DNA of 64,000 nucleotides from an uncultured Flavobacteriaceae bacterium (lineage in GTDB: Bacteria > Bacteroidota > Bacteroidia > Flavobacteriales > Flavobacteriaceae). The number at the start of each line of letters is the position of its first letter. Within the stretch, counting starts at the first letter, position 1. Positions 9,049 to 18,629 of this stretch are shown here, piece after piece. Location: positions 62,001 to 126,000 of the forward strand of contig CANLWB010000010.1 of the NCBI GenBank assembly GCA_947494695.1, given 5' to 3'. Under the pieces are notes generated by a model. It ran no database searches, had not been told where the DNA came from, and saw nothing but the letters and a program-made list of their open reading frames with translations. Both the position numbers and the translations under genes were made by a program.

Positions 9049-10077
9049 ATGTCAAAACAGCCAAAACATATTCTGGTAATCCGACTTTCGGCAATGGGTG
9101 ATGTCGCCATGATAGTTCCGATATTGAGGGCATTGAATGCTCAATATCCAGGAGTTAAGGTAACGTTACTTACTCGTGCCTTTTTTGCTCCCTTTTTTAG
9201 GGATTTGGAGCATGTTACCGTTTTTCCTGCCGATGTTAGAGGCAAACATAAAGGAATATTAGGGCTTTTTAAGCTTTCCACAGCATTAAAGGCTTTAGGT
9301 ATTGATGCTATTGCCGACATGCATAATGTTTTAAGGAGTAATATATTAAAGTTTTTTCTTTCTTCTATAACGTTTTGTCAAATAGATAAAGGACGACCAG
9401 AAAAAAAAGCGTTAATTTCAGGGAAAGCATTTCAGCAGTTAAAGACAACACATCAAAGATATGCCGATGTTTTGGATCATCTTGGTTTAAAAATAAATTT
9501 ATCTAGTCCTATATTTCCCAAAAAAGTTACTTTAAATAAAAAACTTCATAGACTTATAGAGTTAGATTCAAGACCGGTGTTGGGTATTGCTCCTTTTGCG
9601 GCACACGAAGGGAAACAATACCCTTTAAACCTGATGGAGGAGGTCATTACCCAACTTTCAAAAGATTTCAAAATCGTTTTATTTGGAGGAGGAAAGAAGG
9701 AGATCGATATTTTGAACAAACTGGAAAGTAACATAGACCATGTTATAAATGTTGCTGGTAAATTATCACTGAATGAAGAATTGGATATTATTTCTAATTT
9801 AGAAGTTATGATTTCAATGGATTCTGGGAATGCACACATAGCAGCTATGCTCGGTGTGAAAGTAATAACCATTTGGGGTGTTACACATCCGTATGCCGGT
9901 TTTAAGCCCTTTAATCAGCCCGACCATTATGCTATGTTGGCTAATAGAGATTTGTTTCCCCAAATTCCAACGTCTATTTATGGAAATACATACCCTGATC
10001 ACTACGTAGAAGCTTCTGGAAGTATATTACCCAACGATATTATAGCCAAGACTAAAACCCTTCTAAAAGGGTCTTAA
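9049..10077 (+). CDS. Family 9 glycosyltransferase (heptosyltransferase-like)
   Basis: GT-B enzyme of the ADP-heptose:LPS heptosyltransferase family, expected to act in the cytoplasm on lipid A-core synthesis. I chose the ATG at 9049 (MSKQPKHILVIRLSAMGDV) rather than the in-frame TTG at 9037, because the family begins right at the ILVIRLSAMGD strand; this gives 342 residues. The C-terminal donor-binding domain includes PLNLMEEVITQL and the signature SMDSGNAHIAAMLGVKVI, followed by WGVTHPYAGFKPF. It is probably co-transcribed with the DUF4254 gene. The acceptor sugar is unknown; Bacteroidota cores need not contain heptose. Confidence 0.88.
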   Translation: MSKQPKHILVIRLSAMGDVAMIVPILRALNAQYPGVKVTLLTRAFFAPFFRDLEHVTVFPADVRGKHKGILGLFKLSTALKALGIDAIADMHNVLRSNILKFFLSSITFCQIDKGRPEKKALISGKAFQQLKTTHQRYADVLDHLGLKINLSSPIFPKKVTLNKKLHRLIELDSRPVLGIAPFAAHEGKQYPLNLMEEVITQLSKDFKIVLFGGGKKEIDILNKLESNIDHVINVAGKLSLNEELDIISNLEVMISMDSGNAHIAAMLGVKVITIWGVTHPYAGFKPFNQPDHYAMLANRDLFPQIPTSIYGNTYPDHYVEASGSILPNDIIAKTKTLLKGS

Positions 10078-10093
10078 AAAGCTACTTTTTAAG
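10073..10093. terminator. Palindrome spanning two converging stop codons
   Basis: Perfect 9-bp inverted repeat, CTTAAAAAG (10073-10081) and CTTTTTAAG (10085-10093), with a 3-nt centre. It covers the GT9 stop (10075-10077) and the propeller-gene stop (10082-10084). A second hairpin, ACCCTT/AAGGGT at 10057-10072, lies just inside GT9. It is AT-rich, so terminator strength is uncertain, but it could serve both strands. Confidence 0.45.
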
Positions 10094-13000
10094 CTTGAAA
10101 ATATCATGATAACTGTTATTGTTGGCTACAAACAGCAGTTTGTTATGTTTACTATTAATTAGAGCTAGGTGCCTAACATCTTTATTGGAAAAGAACCCGG
10201 ACTTCGAAAGAGCAAGAACTTTAAAACTACCTTTGCCGTTACCCATTAATACATGTCCCGTTCCGGCATCGGCACGTGTTGTTTCGACTTCAGATTGATA
10301 ATTGTTTCCAGCCAAAATGAGATCCTTATGTCCATCAGAATCTAAATCATCAAAAATGATACTATTTATTGGAGCTCTCTGTATGGTATTCTCGAATGGG
10401 GAAAAACGAAATTTGCCGTTTGTATTAATAAATATGCCCGAACGAAACTCGTTTGCTTCGTAATGAAGTGCATTTTTTATGCGACTCCCTAAAATACCTT
10501 CAAGGTTTCTGCTAGCAAAATCATTGTAATTGGGAATTTTTCTTTCTAAATGAGGTATCTGTTGTGTCATACAGGTTTTTCCTCGTATGGGAACTTCTTC
10601 ACCTTTGTAGTGCTTCGCAAGAATAATATCTTCTGTACCGTTGAAATCAAAATCTGTGGTATACACATGAAAAGGTTTCTCGTTAGACGCTTTAAATTTG
10701 TAATTTAATCCTAAATTGCCAGCTACGATATCCTTATCCCCATCATGGTCTATATCGCACACCAAAATTTTATTCCACCATCCAATAGTGTGTGATAGAT
10801 TTTCATAATCTTTGCTTTTAACCAATGTATTATTTTGGTTTATAAATATCTCAATGCCCATCCATTCTCCTGTAACAATAAGATCTAATTGCTGGTCGCT
10901 GTTTATGTCGATCCAGGTTGCATCTGTTACCATGCCTACATGTTCTAGTTCGGGTGCGATGTCTCTGGTTTTTAAAGAGAAGGTACCATTGGTATTAACT
11001 AATAAGCTGCTTTGCGGCGAATTGGGGTATTTTCCCGGAATAACGCGCCCTCCAATAAATAAATCGATGTCCCCATCCTTGTCAAAATCACCAGGAACAA
11101 CAACAGAACTCGAAGACAAGATTTCAGGTAATTGGTTAGTCGATCTTGTAAAATTACTGTTTCCATTATTGATATAAAGTCTATCTAAAAGTAAGTCGGC
11201 CTTATTAGAAAATTCGTAACTGCCGCTCGCGACATACAAATCCAAGTCGCCATCATTATCGACATCAAAGAAGCAAGCGCTTTGGTCTTCAAATAATTTA
11301 TCTTTTGTAAATGTTAATATGGATTTAGCCTTAAAACCACCGTTAATTAGACCTATTAAAAGTTGTCCTGGCTGGTTATGGCCTCCTCCTATGTAAATGT
11401 CTTCCAGCCCGTCGCTATTCACATCTCCTTTAGCTAGTCCAGGACCGGTTTGCGAAAGTTTATGAGGAAGCAGTACTTGAAGACTATAATCGTTGAAATA
11501 GGGGTCTTCATGCTTAAACTGTGAGGACACCTGAGAAAATAAAGGTTCAGTTTTTTCAAGGGCATCATTGGTATTGGAATTTGCATCTGTGTAAGAAATA
11601 TTTAAAAGTTGATTAGGCTTTACATGTTGTAATGTTTGATGCTTGTTGTCTAACCAATGTATCTCAAGTTCTTTAATGGTAACGTTTTTAGGAATTCCAA
11701 AATGAATGGTGTTAGAGACGGAAGATAGAAAACCTCTCGTATTTACTAGCTGTCGTATTTGTACACGTCCATCATTTTGATGCAATTTAATAGTGGCTCC
11801 AATACCATTAATATTGTTTTTTGGTCCCGTGAGCTCAATTTTTAGATAGTTTCCTAATTCAGATTCGAATGCGTTATTTTTTAATACTGTGGCTTCGTCG
11901 TTAATATTATTAACAACAATATCTAAATCGCCGTCATTATCGAGATCTGCATAAACAGCACCGTTTGAGAAGGTTGGTGTGGAGTCGACCCATTTACGAG
12001 AGGTGTTTTCAAAAGTGAGATTACCATTATTTCTAAAAAAGTAATTGTTAAGCTTTTGTTGAGGTAGCATTTTAGCAAACTTTAAAAAATCTTCATGTGT
12101 TGGCTTTCCGTTATTTTCTCTTAGAATATCAAGAGTTTTATTAAGGATATCGCGATCCATAACGTCTCTAAAAACGCCATTTGTTATATAGACATCATTT
12201 AAACCATCTAAATCAAAATCGGCAGATAATAGGGACCAGCTCCAATCTGTATTTGCTATACCCGACATGTTACCAATTTCACTAAAAGTCCCATTGCCAT
12301 TATTAAGTTGTAACATATTATGCATGTACTGATAATGATGATCTTTGTTCACCATTAATTCAAATTGATCAACAGAGGTCATGGCCATAGTGGTTTTAGA
12401 GCGTACATAGTCTTCCGGATTCATATCTAAAGTCATAATGTCCAGATGCCCATCATTATTCATATCTGCCATGTCGCTCCCCATGCTATTGAAAGACATG
12501 TGGTTAACGGTATTGTTCCGGCTTTCAGAAAACGTCCCATTGCCATTATTGAGATACACAAGATCGGGGAAGTTAAAATCATTACAGATGTAGATGTCCA
12601 GATAACCGTCGTTATTTATGTCTCCTACCTGGGGATTTAGCCCGAAACCTATATCGTATAAAATACCTGCTTTTTCGGAAACGTCCGAGAAATGACCCGT
12701 ACCATCATTATTGTATAATCTATCACACCCTTTAGAATTTATTGTCTTGGGATCACTTAAGACTTGTTTTAGGTCCAAAACTTTTGCTTTTCCTGTTAGA
12801 TCCGGTGTATTAGAAATGTAAACATCCAGGTCGTTATCATTATCATAGTCAAAAAATGTGGCTTGTATCGTTCTGTTAGCATCGGCTAAACCTAGTTCTT
12901 CCGCTTTCTCGGTAAACGTTAGATCGCCATTATTGATATACAACATATTGGCAAATGAGTTGTTTTCGTTTTTAGAACCACCTCTAGAGATATAAAGGTC

Positions 13001-13414
13001 TAAGAATCCATCGTTGTTTACATCAGCTACTGCAACACCGGTATCAAAGCCTGCTCTTTTTTTTATACCTGAAGCAGAAGTGATATCTTTAAACTTAAAG
13101 TTCCCTTGATTTAAATAAAATTTATGCGCTTTATTATTAGAAATGAAAAACAGATCTTTTAAGCCATCATTGTTAAAATCTGCTGCGGCTACGCCTCCGC
13201 CGATATAAGTATAATTGTATTGATAATAATTATAGTCAACAGTTTCAGTTAATTGGTTTATGAACTTAATGCCAGATGTTTTAGAGGGTACTATAGAGAA
13301 CAATTTTTGTTCTTTTTTAATTACAATGGACTGTTCTTCAGAACAGGAGTGTAAAAAAATTAGGCAAATAAAAAGGGTGAATACAAAGCTTAAATCGTTA
13401 AATTTTGACGACAT
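10082..13414 (-). CDS. FG-GAP/VCBS-repeat lipoprotein with ASPIC/UnbV domain (locus 1)
   Basis: A 1110-residue surface-type lipoprotein. The signal peptide ends in the lipobox LHSC with Cys24; the following SEE is acidic, like export signals that send flavobacterial lipoproteins to the cell surface. The protein is built of FG-GAP/VCBS beta-propeller blades. I count 14 calcium-loop motifs of the DxNxDGxxD kind, from DFNNDGLKD (89) to DLDSDGHKD near the C-terminus. An ASPIC/UnbV domain lies at about 535-608. It sits 186 bp after susD of locus 1, beyond a hairpin terminator, so it is probably read by partial read-through. Integrin-like propellers bind ligands or proteins; a substrate-binding role beside SusC/SusD is inference. 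Confidence 0.9.
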   Translation of the reverse strand: MSSKFNDLSFVFTLFICLIFLHSCSEEQSIVIKKEQKLFSIVPSKTSGIKFINQLTETVDYNYYQYNYTYIGGGVAAADFNNDGLKDLFFISNNKAHKFYLNQGNFKFKDITSASGIKKRAGFDTGVAVADVNNDGFLDLYISRGGSKNENNSFANMLYINNGDLTFTEKAEELGLADANRTIQATFFDYDNDNDLDVYISNTPDLTGKAKVLDLKQVLSDPKTINSKGCDRLYNNDGTGHFSDVSEKAGILYDIGFGLNPQVGDINNDGYLDIYICNDFNFPDLVYLNNGNGTFSESRNNTVNHMSFNSMGSDMADMNNDGHLDIMTLDMNPEDYVRSKTTMAMTSVDQFELMVNKDHHYQYMHNMLQLNNGNGTFSEIGNMSGIANTDWSWSLLSADFDLDGLNDVYITNGVFRDVMDRDILNKTLDILRENNGKPTHEDFLKFAKMLPQQKLNNYFFRNNGNLTFENTSRKWVDSTPTFSNGAVYADLDNDGDLDIVVNNINDEATVLKNNAFESELGNYLKIELTGPKNNINGIGATIKLHQNDGRVQIRQLVNTRGFLSSVSNTIHFGIPKNVTIKELEIHWLDNKHQTLQHVKPNQLLNISYTDANSNTNDALEKTEPLFSQVSSQFKHEDPYFNDYSLQVLLPHKLSQTGPGLAKGDVNSDGLEDIYIGGGHNQPGQLLIGLINGGFKAKSILTFTKDKLFEDQSACFFDVDNDGDLDLYVASGSYEFSNKADLLLDRLYINNGNSNFTRSTNQLPEILSSSSVVVPGDFDKDGDIDLFIGGRVIPGKYPNSPQSSLLVNTNGTFSLKTRDIAPELEHVGMVTDATWIDINSDQQLDLIVTGEWMGIEIFINQNNTLVKSKDYENLSHTIGWWNKILVCDIDHDGDKDIVAGNLGLNYKFKASNEKPFHVYTTDFDFNGTEDIILAKHYKGEEVPIRGKTCMTQQIPHLERKIPNYNDFASRNLEGILGSRIKNALHYEANEFRSGIFINTNGKFRFSPFENTIQRAPINSIIFDDLDSDGHKDLILAGNNYQSEVETTRADAGTGHVLMGNGKGSFKVLALSKSGFFSNKDVRHLALINSKHNKLLFVANNNSYHDIFKLKK

Positions 13415-13542
13415 ATTTAATGGGGTTTTGAAGATAACTAAGGTACCGTTTTTAGTATTAATATTAAAGTCTTTAAATAGAATGATTTAAAATAGATGCG
13501 TTACTTAAAAGACATTTTTATAAGATTGTTTATAAGAAAAAA

Positions 13543-13571
13543 GCGGTAAGGTTTCACCAGAACCTTACCGC
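13543..13571 (-). terminator. Rho-independent terminator/attenuator after susD of locus 1
   Basis: Perfect 11-bp stem (GCGGTAAGGTT at 13543-13553 with AACCTTACCGC at 13561-13571) and a 7-nt loop. Read on the minus strand, it is followed by TTTTTTCTT. It separates susD from the propeller gene and would lower downstream expression. Confidence 0.85.
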
Positions 13572-13600
13572 CTTTATTACTAAACTAAACTAAAAAGCTG

Positions 13601-15196
13601 TTAATTAGCTAGGTTTGGATTTAAATCAATTTCTCTTTTCGGTATTGGGGCAAAGTAATTGTCCGTTCCTAAAGATCCCATTATGGCATTTTGAACAGGT
13701 AATAAATCACCATTAGCATTCCTTGAGACTTGTGGGTCTCTGTTAGATAATGCCTGATCTACACGTTCCATACGTACTAAATCGTTCCATCTAAGCCACT
13801 CTCCGGCAAGTTCCCATTTACGTTCTGTAAACGTTAGTTCGGCTAAATCCCCACTAGTAACATCAGAGTACATCAAGGTAGGATGGTTTTCCCAAATGCC
13901 ACTTGCATTTAGTATACGTTGAGGAACTGGTGTAGGATACGTGTTGTTATATGGTAATCCTGCCGCTCTTCTTCTAACTTTATTTAATGCTTCCCAGGCA
14001 TCAGTATTGGTGTTTCCAGAACGTGCCGAGGCCTCAGAATAAATTAACAGAACTTCAGCATATCTCAGATAAAAATCGTTTCTGTTGGTGTTAAAGTCTG
14101 TAAGGGGAATATCTCCGGCTGGGCCAACAATCTTTTTGAATACTGGGGCTGCCTGATCTTTAAAGTTTTCCCAATCATGATCTGTTCTGTAGGTAGCTTC
14201 TTTTCTTGCGCCTTCAGGAAAGTCTTCGAAAAATCTAATTTCAGCGAATGTTTCTGCCCAACCGTCAAGATCTGATGGGTTTCCTAGTTTTCCATATTTG
14301 CGGTTGTGAAGCTCATTGGGAACACTATAGGCAATGGTCCATGTGCTTTCACTATTAAACCTATTCTCAAGAGTCCATAGGTCTTCTAGGTTTTCGACTA
14401 ATCCGAAATTATGATTGCCTGCATTATCCATAACCTGTTTAGCACTTGCTGCAGCGTCTACATATTTGGAGTTATCGTTTGCAGGGAAGCCTGCCCAATC
14501 TAAATATAGACGCGCCAAAATGGCTCTTGCAGAACCTGAGTTTGGTCTTGGTGCTCCAAGAGGGGTTTTGGGATAGAGTTCAGGTAACATAGATTCGGCT
14601 TTTAATAAATCAGATTCGATTTGGGTGTATACCTCTTCAATACTAGAAAGGCTTATGTCTAATTCTGGTTCTGAAGTTAGTGGTAAAGGGATTCTTCCAT
14701 GTACTCTGGCTAGATGATAAAACATAGCACCTCTTAAAAAGTATACCTCACCTAACAATCGGTCTCTTATTTCGATTTGTTCAGGATCTACTAAAGCTTC
14801 CAATGCAACTGCATTTTCCAATGTGGTATTGGCAGCTCGAATCATGGCATATATGTCGCGCCAGTTTCCTGAAATTCGAGAATTTTCATTGGTTATTGAA
14901 CGTTGGTCAAATTCTCTAAAATCGGCTTTATTACTTACTTTATGTGTAGTTATATCGTCACCAGACCACCCATTTACAAAAAATGTAGACCACTGTGAGG
15001 CCTCTCTCAGTCTGGAATAGATACCAGTAACACTAACTCCTAACTCAGCTGTATTGGAGTAACTTAATGGAATTAAATTTGCAACAAGAGGATCTTCGTC
15101 TAAATCTGCACAATTATGTAATGAAAGGGTAGAACATATAATTGCAGTAACCATCAAAGTTGGTTTAAGCAAGCTGAAAAATTTTATGTTTTTCAT
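13601..15196 (-). CDS. RagB/SusD family outer-membrane lipoprotein (locus 1)
   Basis: A SusD-like ligand-binding lipoprotein, 531 residues, that caps the SusC barrel. The signal peptide ends at LHNC with Cys29, followed by ADLDED, an acidic stretch expected for surface export. The N-terminal SusD helices (TPR-like) include TNTLENAVALEALVD and the typical GEVYFLRGAMFYHLARVHG. The C-terminal RagB/SusD signature reads RKWELAGEWLRWNDLVRM, and the protein closes with YFAPIPKREIDLNPNL. It starts 29 bp after the susC stop and is co-transcribed with it. The ligand is unknown; SusD proteins serve glycans, but RagB relatives serve peptides. Confidence 0.94.
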   Translation of the reverse strand: MKNIKFFSLLKPTLMVTAIICSTLSLHNCADLDEDPLVANLIPLSYSNTAELGVSVTGIYSRLREASQWSTFFVNGWSGDDITTHKVSNKADFREFDQRSITNENSRISGNWRDIYAMIRAANTTLENAVALEALVDPEQIEIRDRLLGEVYFLRGAMFYHLARVHGRIPLPLTSEPELDISLSSIEEVYTQIESDLLKAESMLPELYPKTPLGAPRPNSGSARAILARLYLDWAGFPANDNSKYVDAAASAKQVMDNAGNHNFGLVENLEDLWTLENRFNSESTWTIAYSVPNELHNRKYGKLGNPSDLDGWAETFAEIRFFEDFPEGARKEATYRTDHDWENFKDQAAPVFKKIVGPAGDIPLTDFNTNRNDFYLRYAEVLLIYSEASARSGNTNTDAWEALNKVRRRAAGLPYNNTYPTPVPQRILNASGIWENHPTLMYSDVTSGDLAELTFTERKWELAGEWLRWNDLVRMERVDQALSNRDPQVSRNANGDLLPVQNAIMGSLGTDNYFAPIPKREIDLNPNLAN

Positions 15197-15225
15197 AATT
15201 TATATTTTATTTCGTTAACAATTTT

Positions 15226-18200
15226 TTAAAACCCAATTTTCAAACCTAATGATACAGTTCTTGGGTTAGGATACGCACCAGTGTTAATACCTGCTGCAAT
15301 ATCTACATTACCTGCGTTTTCATCGTCAGCCGGTTTCGAAGTGTGCTCCGGGTCATAACCACTATAATCGGTAATTAACAATAGGTTTTGACCGGAAGCA
15401 TAAACCTTTAAATAGCGAATGCCTTCAGTAAGATCCTTAATGGTATATCCCAGAGATAAGTTGCTAAGTCTTATAAAATCTCCTTTTTCAACATACCTAG
15501 TAGAACCAGCATCGTTTAATCCACCAGCAGGAATATCGGTTTCATTGGTTGGCGTCCATTGGTTGACTTGCTCAGGAGCTAGAAAACTTCTTTGGTTACC
15601 AGTATTACCTACAATAATACCTTGTACGGCATTAAGGACATCAAAATCATGTACACCTTGAAAGAAAATGTTTAAATCCCAGTTTTTGTAAGTTAACGTA
15701 TTGTTGAAACCCCAAAACGTTGTAGGCGTTCCGTTTCCAATAGCACCTATAACACGATTACCATCGGCATCTCTTAAGTATTTAGCATCACCGGGAGCGG
15801 CAATGGGGTTTCCAACGTCATTTAAAGGAATATTGTCTGTTGATTTCCATGTTCCAAGAAATGTTGAGCCGTTAAATTGGCCAAGAGGTTGTCCTAGTTG
15901 AATAACATTCCATCGTCTATTTTGCCCATCAACACTCACGAATGTTCCTTGTATTTCTTCATCACCACCCAAATCAACCACTTTGTTTTTCGAGTAAGAA
16001 AAAGTTAGCGCTGAGTTCCAGTTAAAATCATCAGTTCGAATAATATCGCCAGATAAGGAAAGGTCGATACCTGAGTTTTCAACTTCGCCTACGTTTTTGG
16101 TAATCGTACCGCCACCGTTGGTATCTGGAATAGGCACATCTAATAATAAGTCGGTTGTGTTTTTCTTATAAACATCAACAGAGAAATTTGCTCTTCCTCC
16201 AAATAATCCAAGATCAACACCCAGGTTTGTTTGGGTTGTAGTTTCCCACGTTAAATCAGGATTACCATATTTATCAGGAGCAGAGCCTGGAGAAACTGCG
16301 GAACCATCAAAAGCATATCGACTATCCGTTTTTACATTTGGAAAGGTTGTATAAGGTTTTATGTTTTCGTTACCAACTTGTCCCCAACCCGCTCTAAATT
16401 TAAAGTTACTTAGAAAATTACTGTTTTGAACAAGGCTTGTGTTGTTAAAACTGTAGGCAGCCGATACAGATGGGAAATAGCCAACACGATTATCTTTGCG
16501 AAATTTCGAAGATGCGTCGCGACGAATAGTACCAGTTAAGAAAAAGGCATCACTAAGGATGTATTCTGCACGTGCCATTAACGATTCGATTGCAGATTTT
16601 GAGAAGTTGTTCTCTAGAGTTTGTCCAGAGGCAAACTCTCCTAGATAGAAACCATTAGGGATTATAACATCCTGACCATTATAAGAGTTATATCTGCTTT
16701 CTATTCCAGAAAATTCATAAACTCCGGTTAGCTTAACATCATGTTTATCATTAAATGTTTTTTGCCAGTTCAAAATGTTACTTACCTGATGTGTCGTGTT
16801 TTTAGATGCGGCATATTTAACATCATTTAAGGGATGATCTGTTTTATATTCTTCTGAGGTACCGTTAAACGTTGATGCACCTGCAACCAACGTATAATTA
16901 AGATTTTCTAAAATGTCATAGCTTATGGTTAAATTGGTGTTTAAGCGATCTTTTATTTGGTCGATTTTAGTGGTATTAATATTTTCAATCGGGTTTAAGT
17001 TTAGCGTTGCTAATCCTTTTAAAGAAAATCTGTTATATAGACCATTTTCCTGCCTTAATGGCGTTGTTGGATCCCATGTTAGTGCTTTTGTTATTAACGT
17101 TCCTTCGTATCTGTTTAATATTGATAAATCGTTTAATGTGGATGCGCGGTTGGCATCTAGTCTAAGGTCTATCTTTAGCTTTTCATTAATTTCAGTACTT
17201 AAGTTAGCGCGAATAGAATATCTTTCATATCCAGTATTAACAATCACACCCTCTTGATCGGTATAGTTACCAGATATAAAATATCTTGTTTTACCTTCGG
17301 CTCCACTTATAGATAATTGCGCTGTGTTAGAAACCCCTGTTTGGAAAAGCTCGTCCTGAGCATTTGATCCACCATTTTGTTGGAGTGCTTGTATTTCGGC
17401 AGACGTAAAAACTTCTGCTGAACCCACGCGAGTTCTTCTAGCATTCTCTAATCTTGCAAAATCTGCAGCGCCTAAAACAGGGAGCAGTTCTGGAACCGTA
17501 GAGATTGTTGTAAAAAAGTCAACATCAATTTTAGCTTTTCCAGATCCCTTTTTTGTACTAACTAAAATAACACCGTTAGAACCTCTGGAACCATAAATGG
17601 CAGTGGCAGATGCGTCTTTTAGAACTTCCATGCTGGAAATATCATTTGGGTTTATAGTACTTAGATCTCCACCAATAATACCATCTACAACCACTAATGG
17701 GCTGTTATCTCCATTAATCGAGTTAACCCCTCTAATACGAACTTTTACGGCCGAACCAGGGGCTCCACCAGCTCTTGATACGGCAACACCAGAAGCTCTA
17801 CCTTGTAAGGCATCTTCCACTCTGGTAAGTGGTTGTCTCTCAAATGATTTTGAGGATACTTGTGAGACAGAACCTGTTAGATCACTCTTTTTTGCAGTAC
17901 CATAACCAATAACCACGACTTGATCTAATTCTGCGGCGTCTTCGATTAATGTAACCGTAATGGAGGATTGACTTCCCACAGTAATGGATTGTGTTTTGTA
18001 CCCAATGAACGAAATTTCGAGGACGTCGTTTGATGACGCATTAATAGTGAATTTACCATCAAAATTTGTGATAGCTCCTTTAGGTGAGCCTTTAACAATA
18101 ACATTCGCGCCCGGTATACCAATACCAGACTGATCTACAACAATACCATTTACGGTTTGTTGTGCCTTAGCTTCGCTAAAAGCCATCAAAAACAGAAGGA

Positions 18201-18249
18201 CACCTGAGAGTAGGCCAAACCTTACTAGTTTAGTAAATTGTTTTTTCAT
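15226..18249 (-). CDS. SusC/RagA TonB-linked outer-membrane transporter (locus 1)
   Basis: A 1007-residue TonB-dependent transporter. Order of parts: signal peptide ending near AKAQ (residue 30), a carboxypeptidase-regulatory-like domain (TVNGIVVDQSG to about 110), the TonB-dependent plug with the SusC hallmark KDASATAIYGSRGSNGVILV near 210-230, and a 22-strand-type barrel ending in the aromatic C-terminus SLGLKIGF. It imports an oligomer bound by SusD, driven by TonB-ExbBD in the inner membrane. It is the first gene of locus 1. A TAnnTTTG promoter element is seen 70 bp upstream of the ATG. The TPR-HTH regulator lies directly upstream on the same strand. Confidence 0.95.
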   Translation of the reverse strand: MKKQFTKLVRFGLLSGVLLFLMAFSEAKAQQTVNGIVVDQSGIGIPGANVIVKGSPKGAITNFDGKFTINASSNDVLEISFIGYKTQSITVGSQSSITVTLIEDAAELDQVVVIGYGTAKKSDLTGSVSQVSSKSFERQPLTRVEDALQGRASGVAVSRAGGAPGSAVKVRIRGVNSINGDNSPLVVVDGIIGGDLSTINPNDISSMEVLKDASATAIYGSRGSNGVILVSTKKGSGKAKIDVDFFTTISTVPELLPVLGAADFARLENARRTRVGSAEVFTSAEIQALQQNGGSNAQDELFQTGVSNTAQLSISGAEGKTRYFISGNYTDQEGVIVNTGYERYSIRANLSTEINEKLKIDLRLDANRASTLNDLSILNRYEGTLITKALTWDPTTPLRQENGLYNRFSLKGLATLNLNPIENINTTKIDQIKDRLNTNLTISYDILENLNYTLVAGASTFNGTSEEYKTDHPLNDVKYAASKNTTHQVSNILNWQKTFNDKHDVKLTGVYEFSGIESRYNSYNGQDVIIPNGFYLGEFASGQTLENNFSKSAIESLMARAEYILSDAFFLTGTIRRDASSKFRKDNRVGYFPSVSAAYSFNNTSLVQNSNFLSNFKFRAGWGQVGNENIKPYTTFPNVKTDSRYAFDGSAVSPGSAPDKYGNPDLTWETTTQTNLGVDLGLFGGRANFSVDVYKKNTTDLLLDVPIPDTNGGGTITKNVGEVENSGIDLSLSGDIIRTDDFNWNSALTFSYSKNKVVDLGGDEEIQGTFVSVDGQNRRWNVIQLGQPLGQFNGSTFLGTWKSTDNIPLNDVGNPIAAPGDAKYLRDADGNRVIGAIGNGTPTTFWGFNNTLTYKNWDLNIFFQGVHDFDVLNAVQGIIVGNTGNQRSFLAPEQVNQWTPTNETDIPAGGLNDAGSTRYVEKGDFIRLSNLSLGYTIKDLTEGIRYLKVYASGQNLLLITDYSGYDPEHTSKPADDENAGNVDIAAGINTGAYPNPRTVSLGLKIGF

Positions 18250-18317
18250 AATTTTTTCTTGTTTAGTTAATTTACATAGTACAATACGTACAATGAAACA
18301 TAGAAGAACGAATCTAT

Positions 18318-18325
18318 CAAAATTA
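18318..18325 (-). promoter_or_regulatory. Candidate -7 element for susC of locus 1
   Basis: On the minus strand the sequence is TAATTTTG, an exact TAnnTTTG match. The leader to the ATG at 18249 would be about 62 nt. A direct repeat GTACAAT/GTACAAT with a 9-bp period lies in this leader (18279-18294). No clear -33 TTG is visible. Confidence 0.45.
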
Positions 18326-18629
18326 AAGAAAGACGGATTTTATGTTATTTTTTTATCCTAGACTAATACTAGACATTGTGATTTGAATAAATTTTTAAGA
18401 GCACTTGATAAAGATTATTTTCGAAGGAGTTTTTTTGTTTTAAATCCTTATCAGGTTAATTTTCAGAAGATTTTAAGGGTGTTTTGTGCTATTTTTAGCG
18501 CTTTTTTGAAAAATGATTTTTCGTCAGAATATTTTTCGCAGATGTTTAAAATTTAGTACAAAGTAATGTCTAATCTAGACAAAGTTCAGATTAAATTTTA
18601 AAATTTCTTTATTTAATCCTGTTAGTTTT
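18326..18629. promoter_or_regulatory. Gene-free region upstream of locus 1 with repeated TAGAC boxes
   Basis: About 300 bp without a gene. It contains TAGAC boxes in direct repeat at 18359-18363 and 18370-18374 (11-bp period). It also contains a perfect inverted repeat of the same word, TGTCTA and TAGACA with a 3-bp centre, at 18567-18581. These look like operator half-sites for a regulator of locus 1, possibly the adjacent TPR-HTH protein. Confidence 0.4.

Noticed and set aside
9546-9872. 108-residue minus-strand open frame inside the GT9 gene
   Set aside because: It is antisense to the donor-binding domain signature of a well-supported gene.
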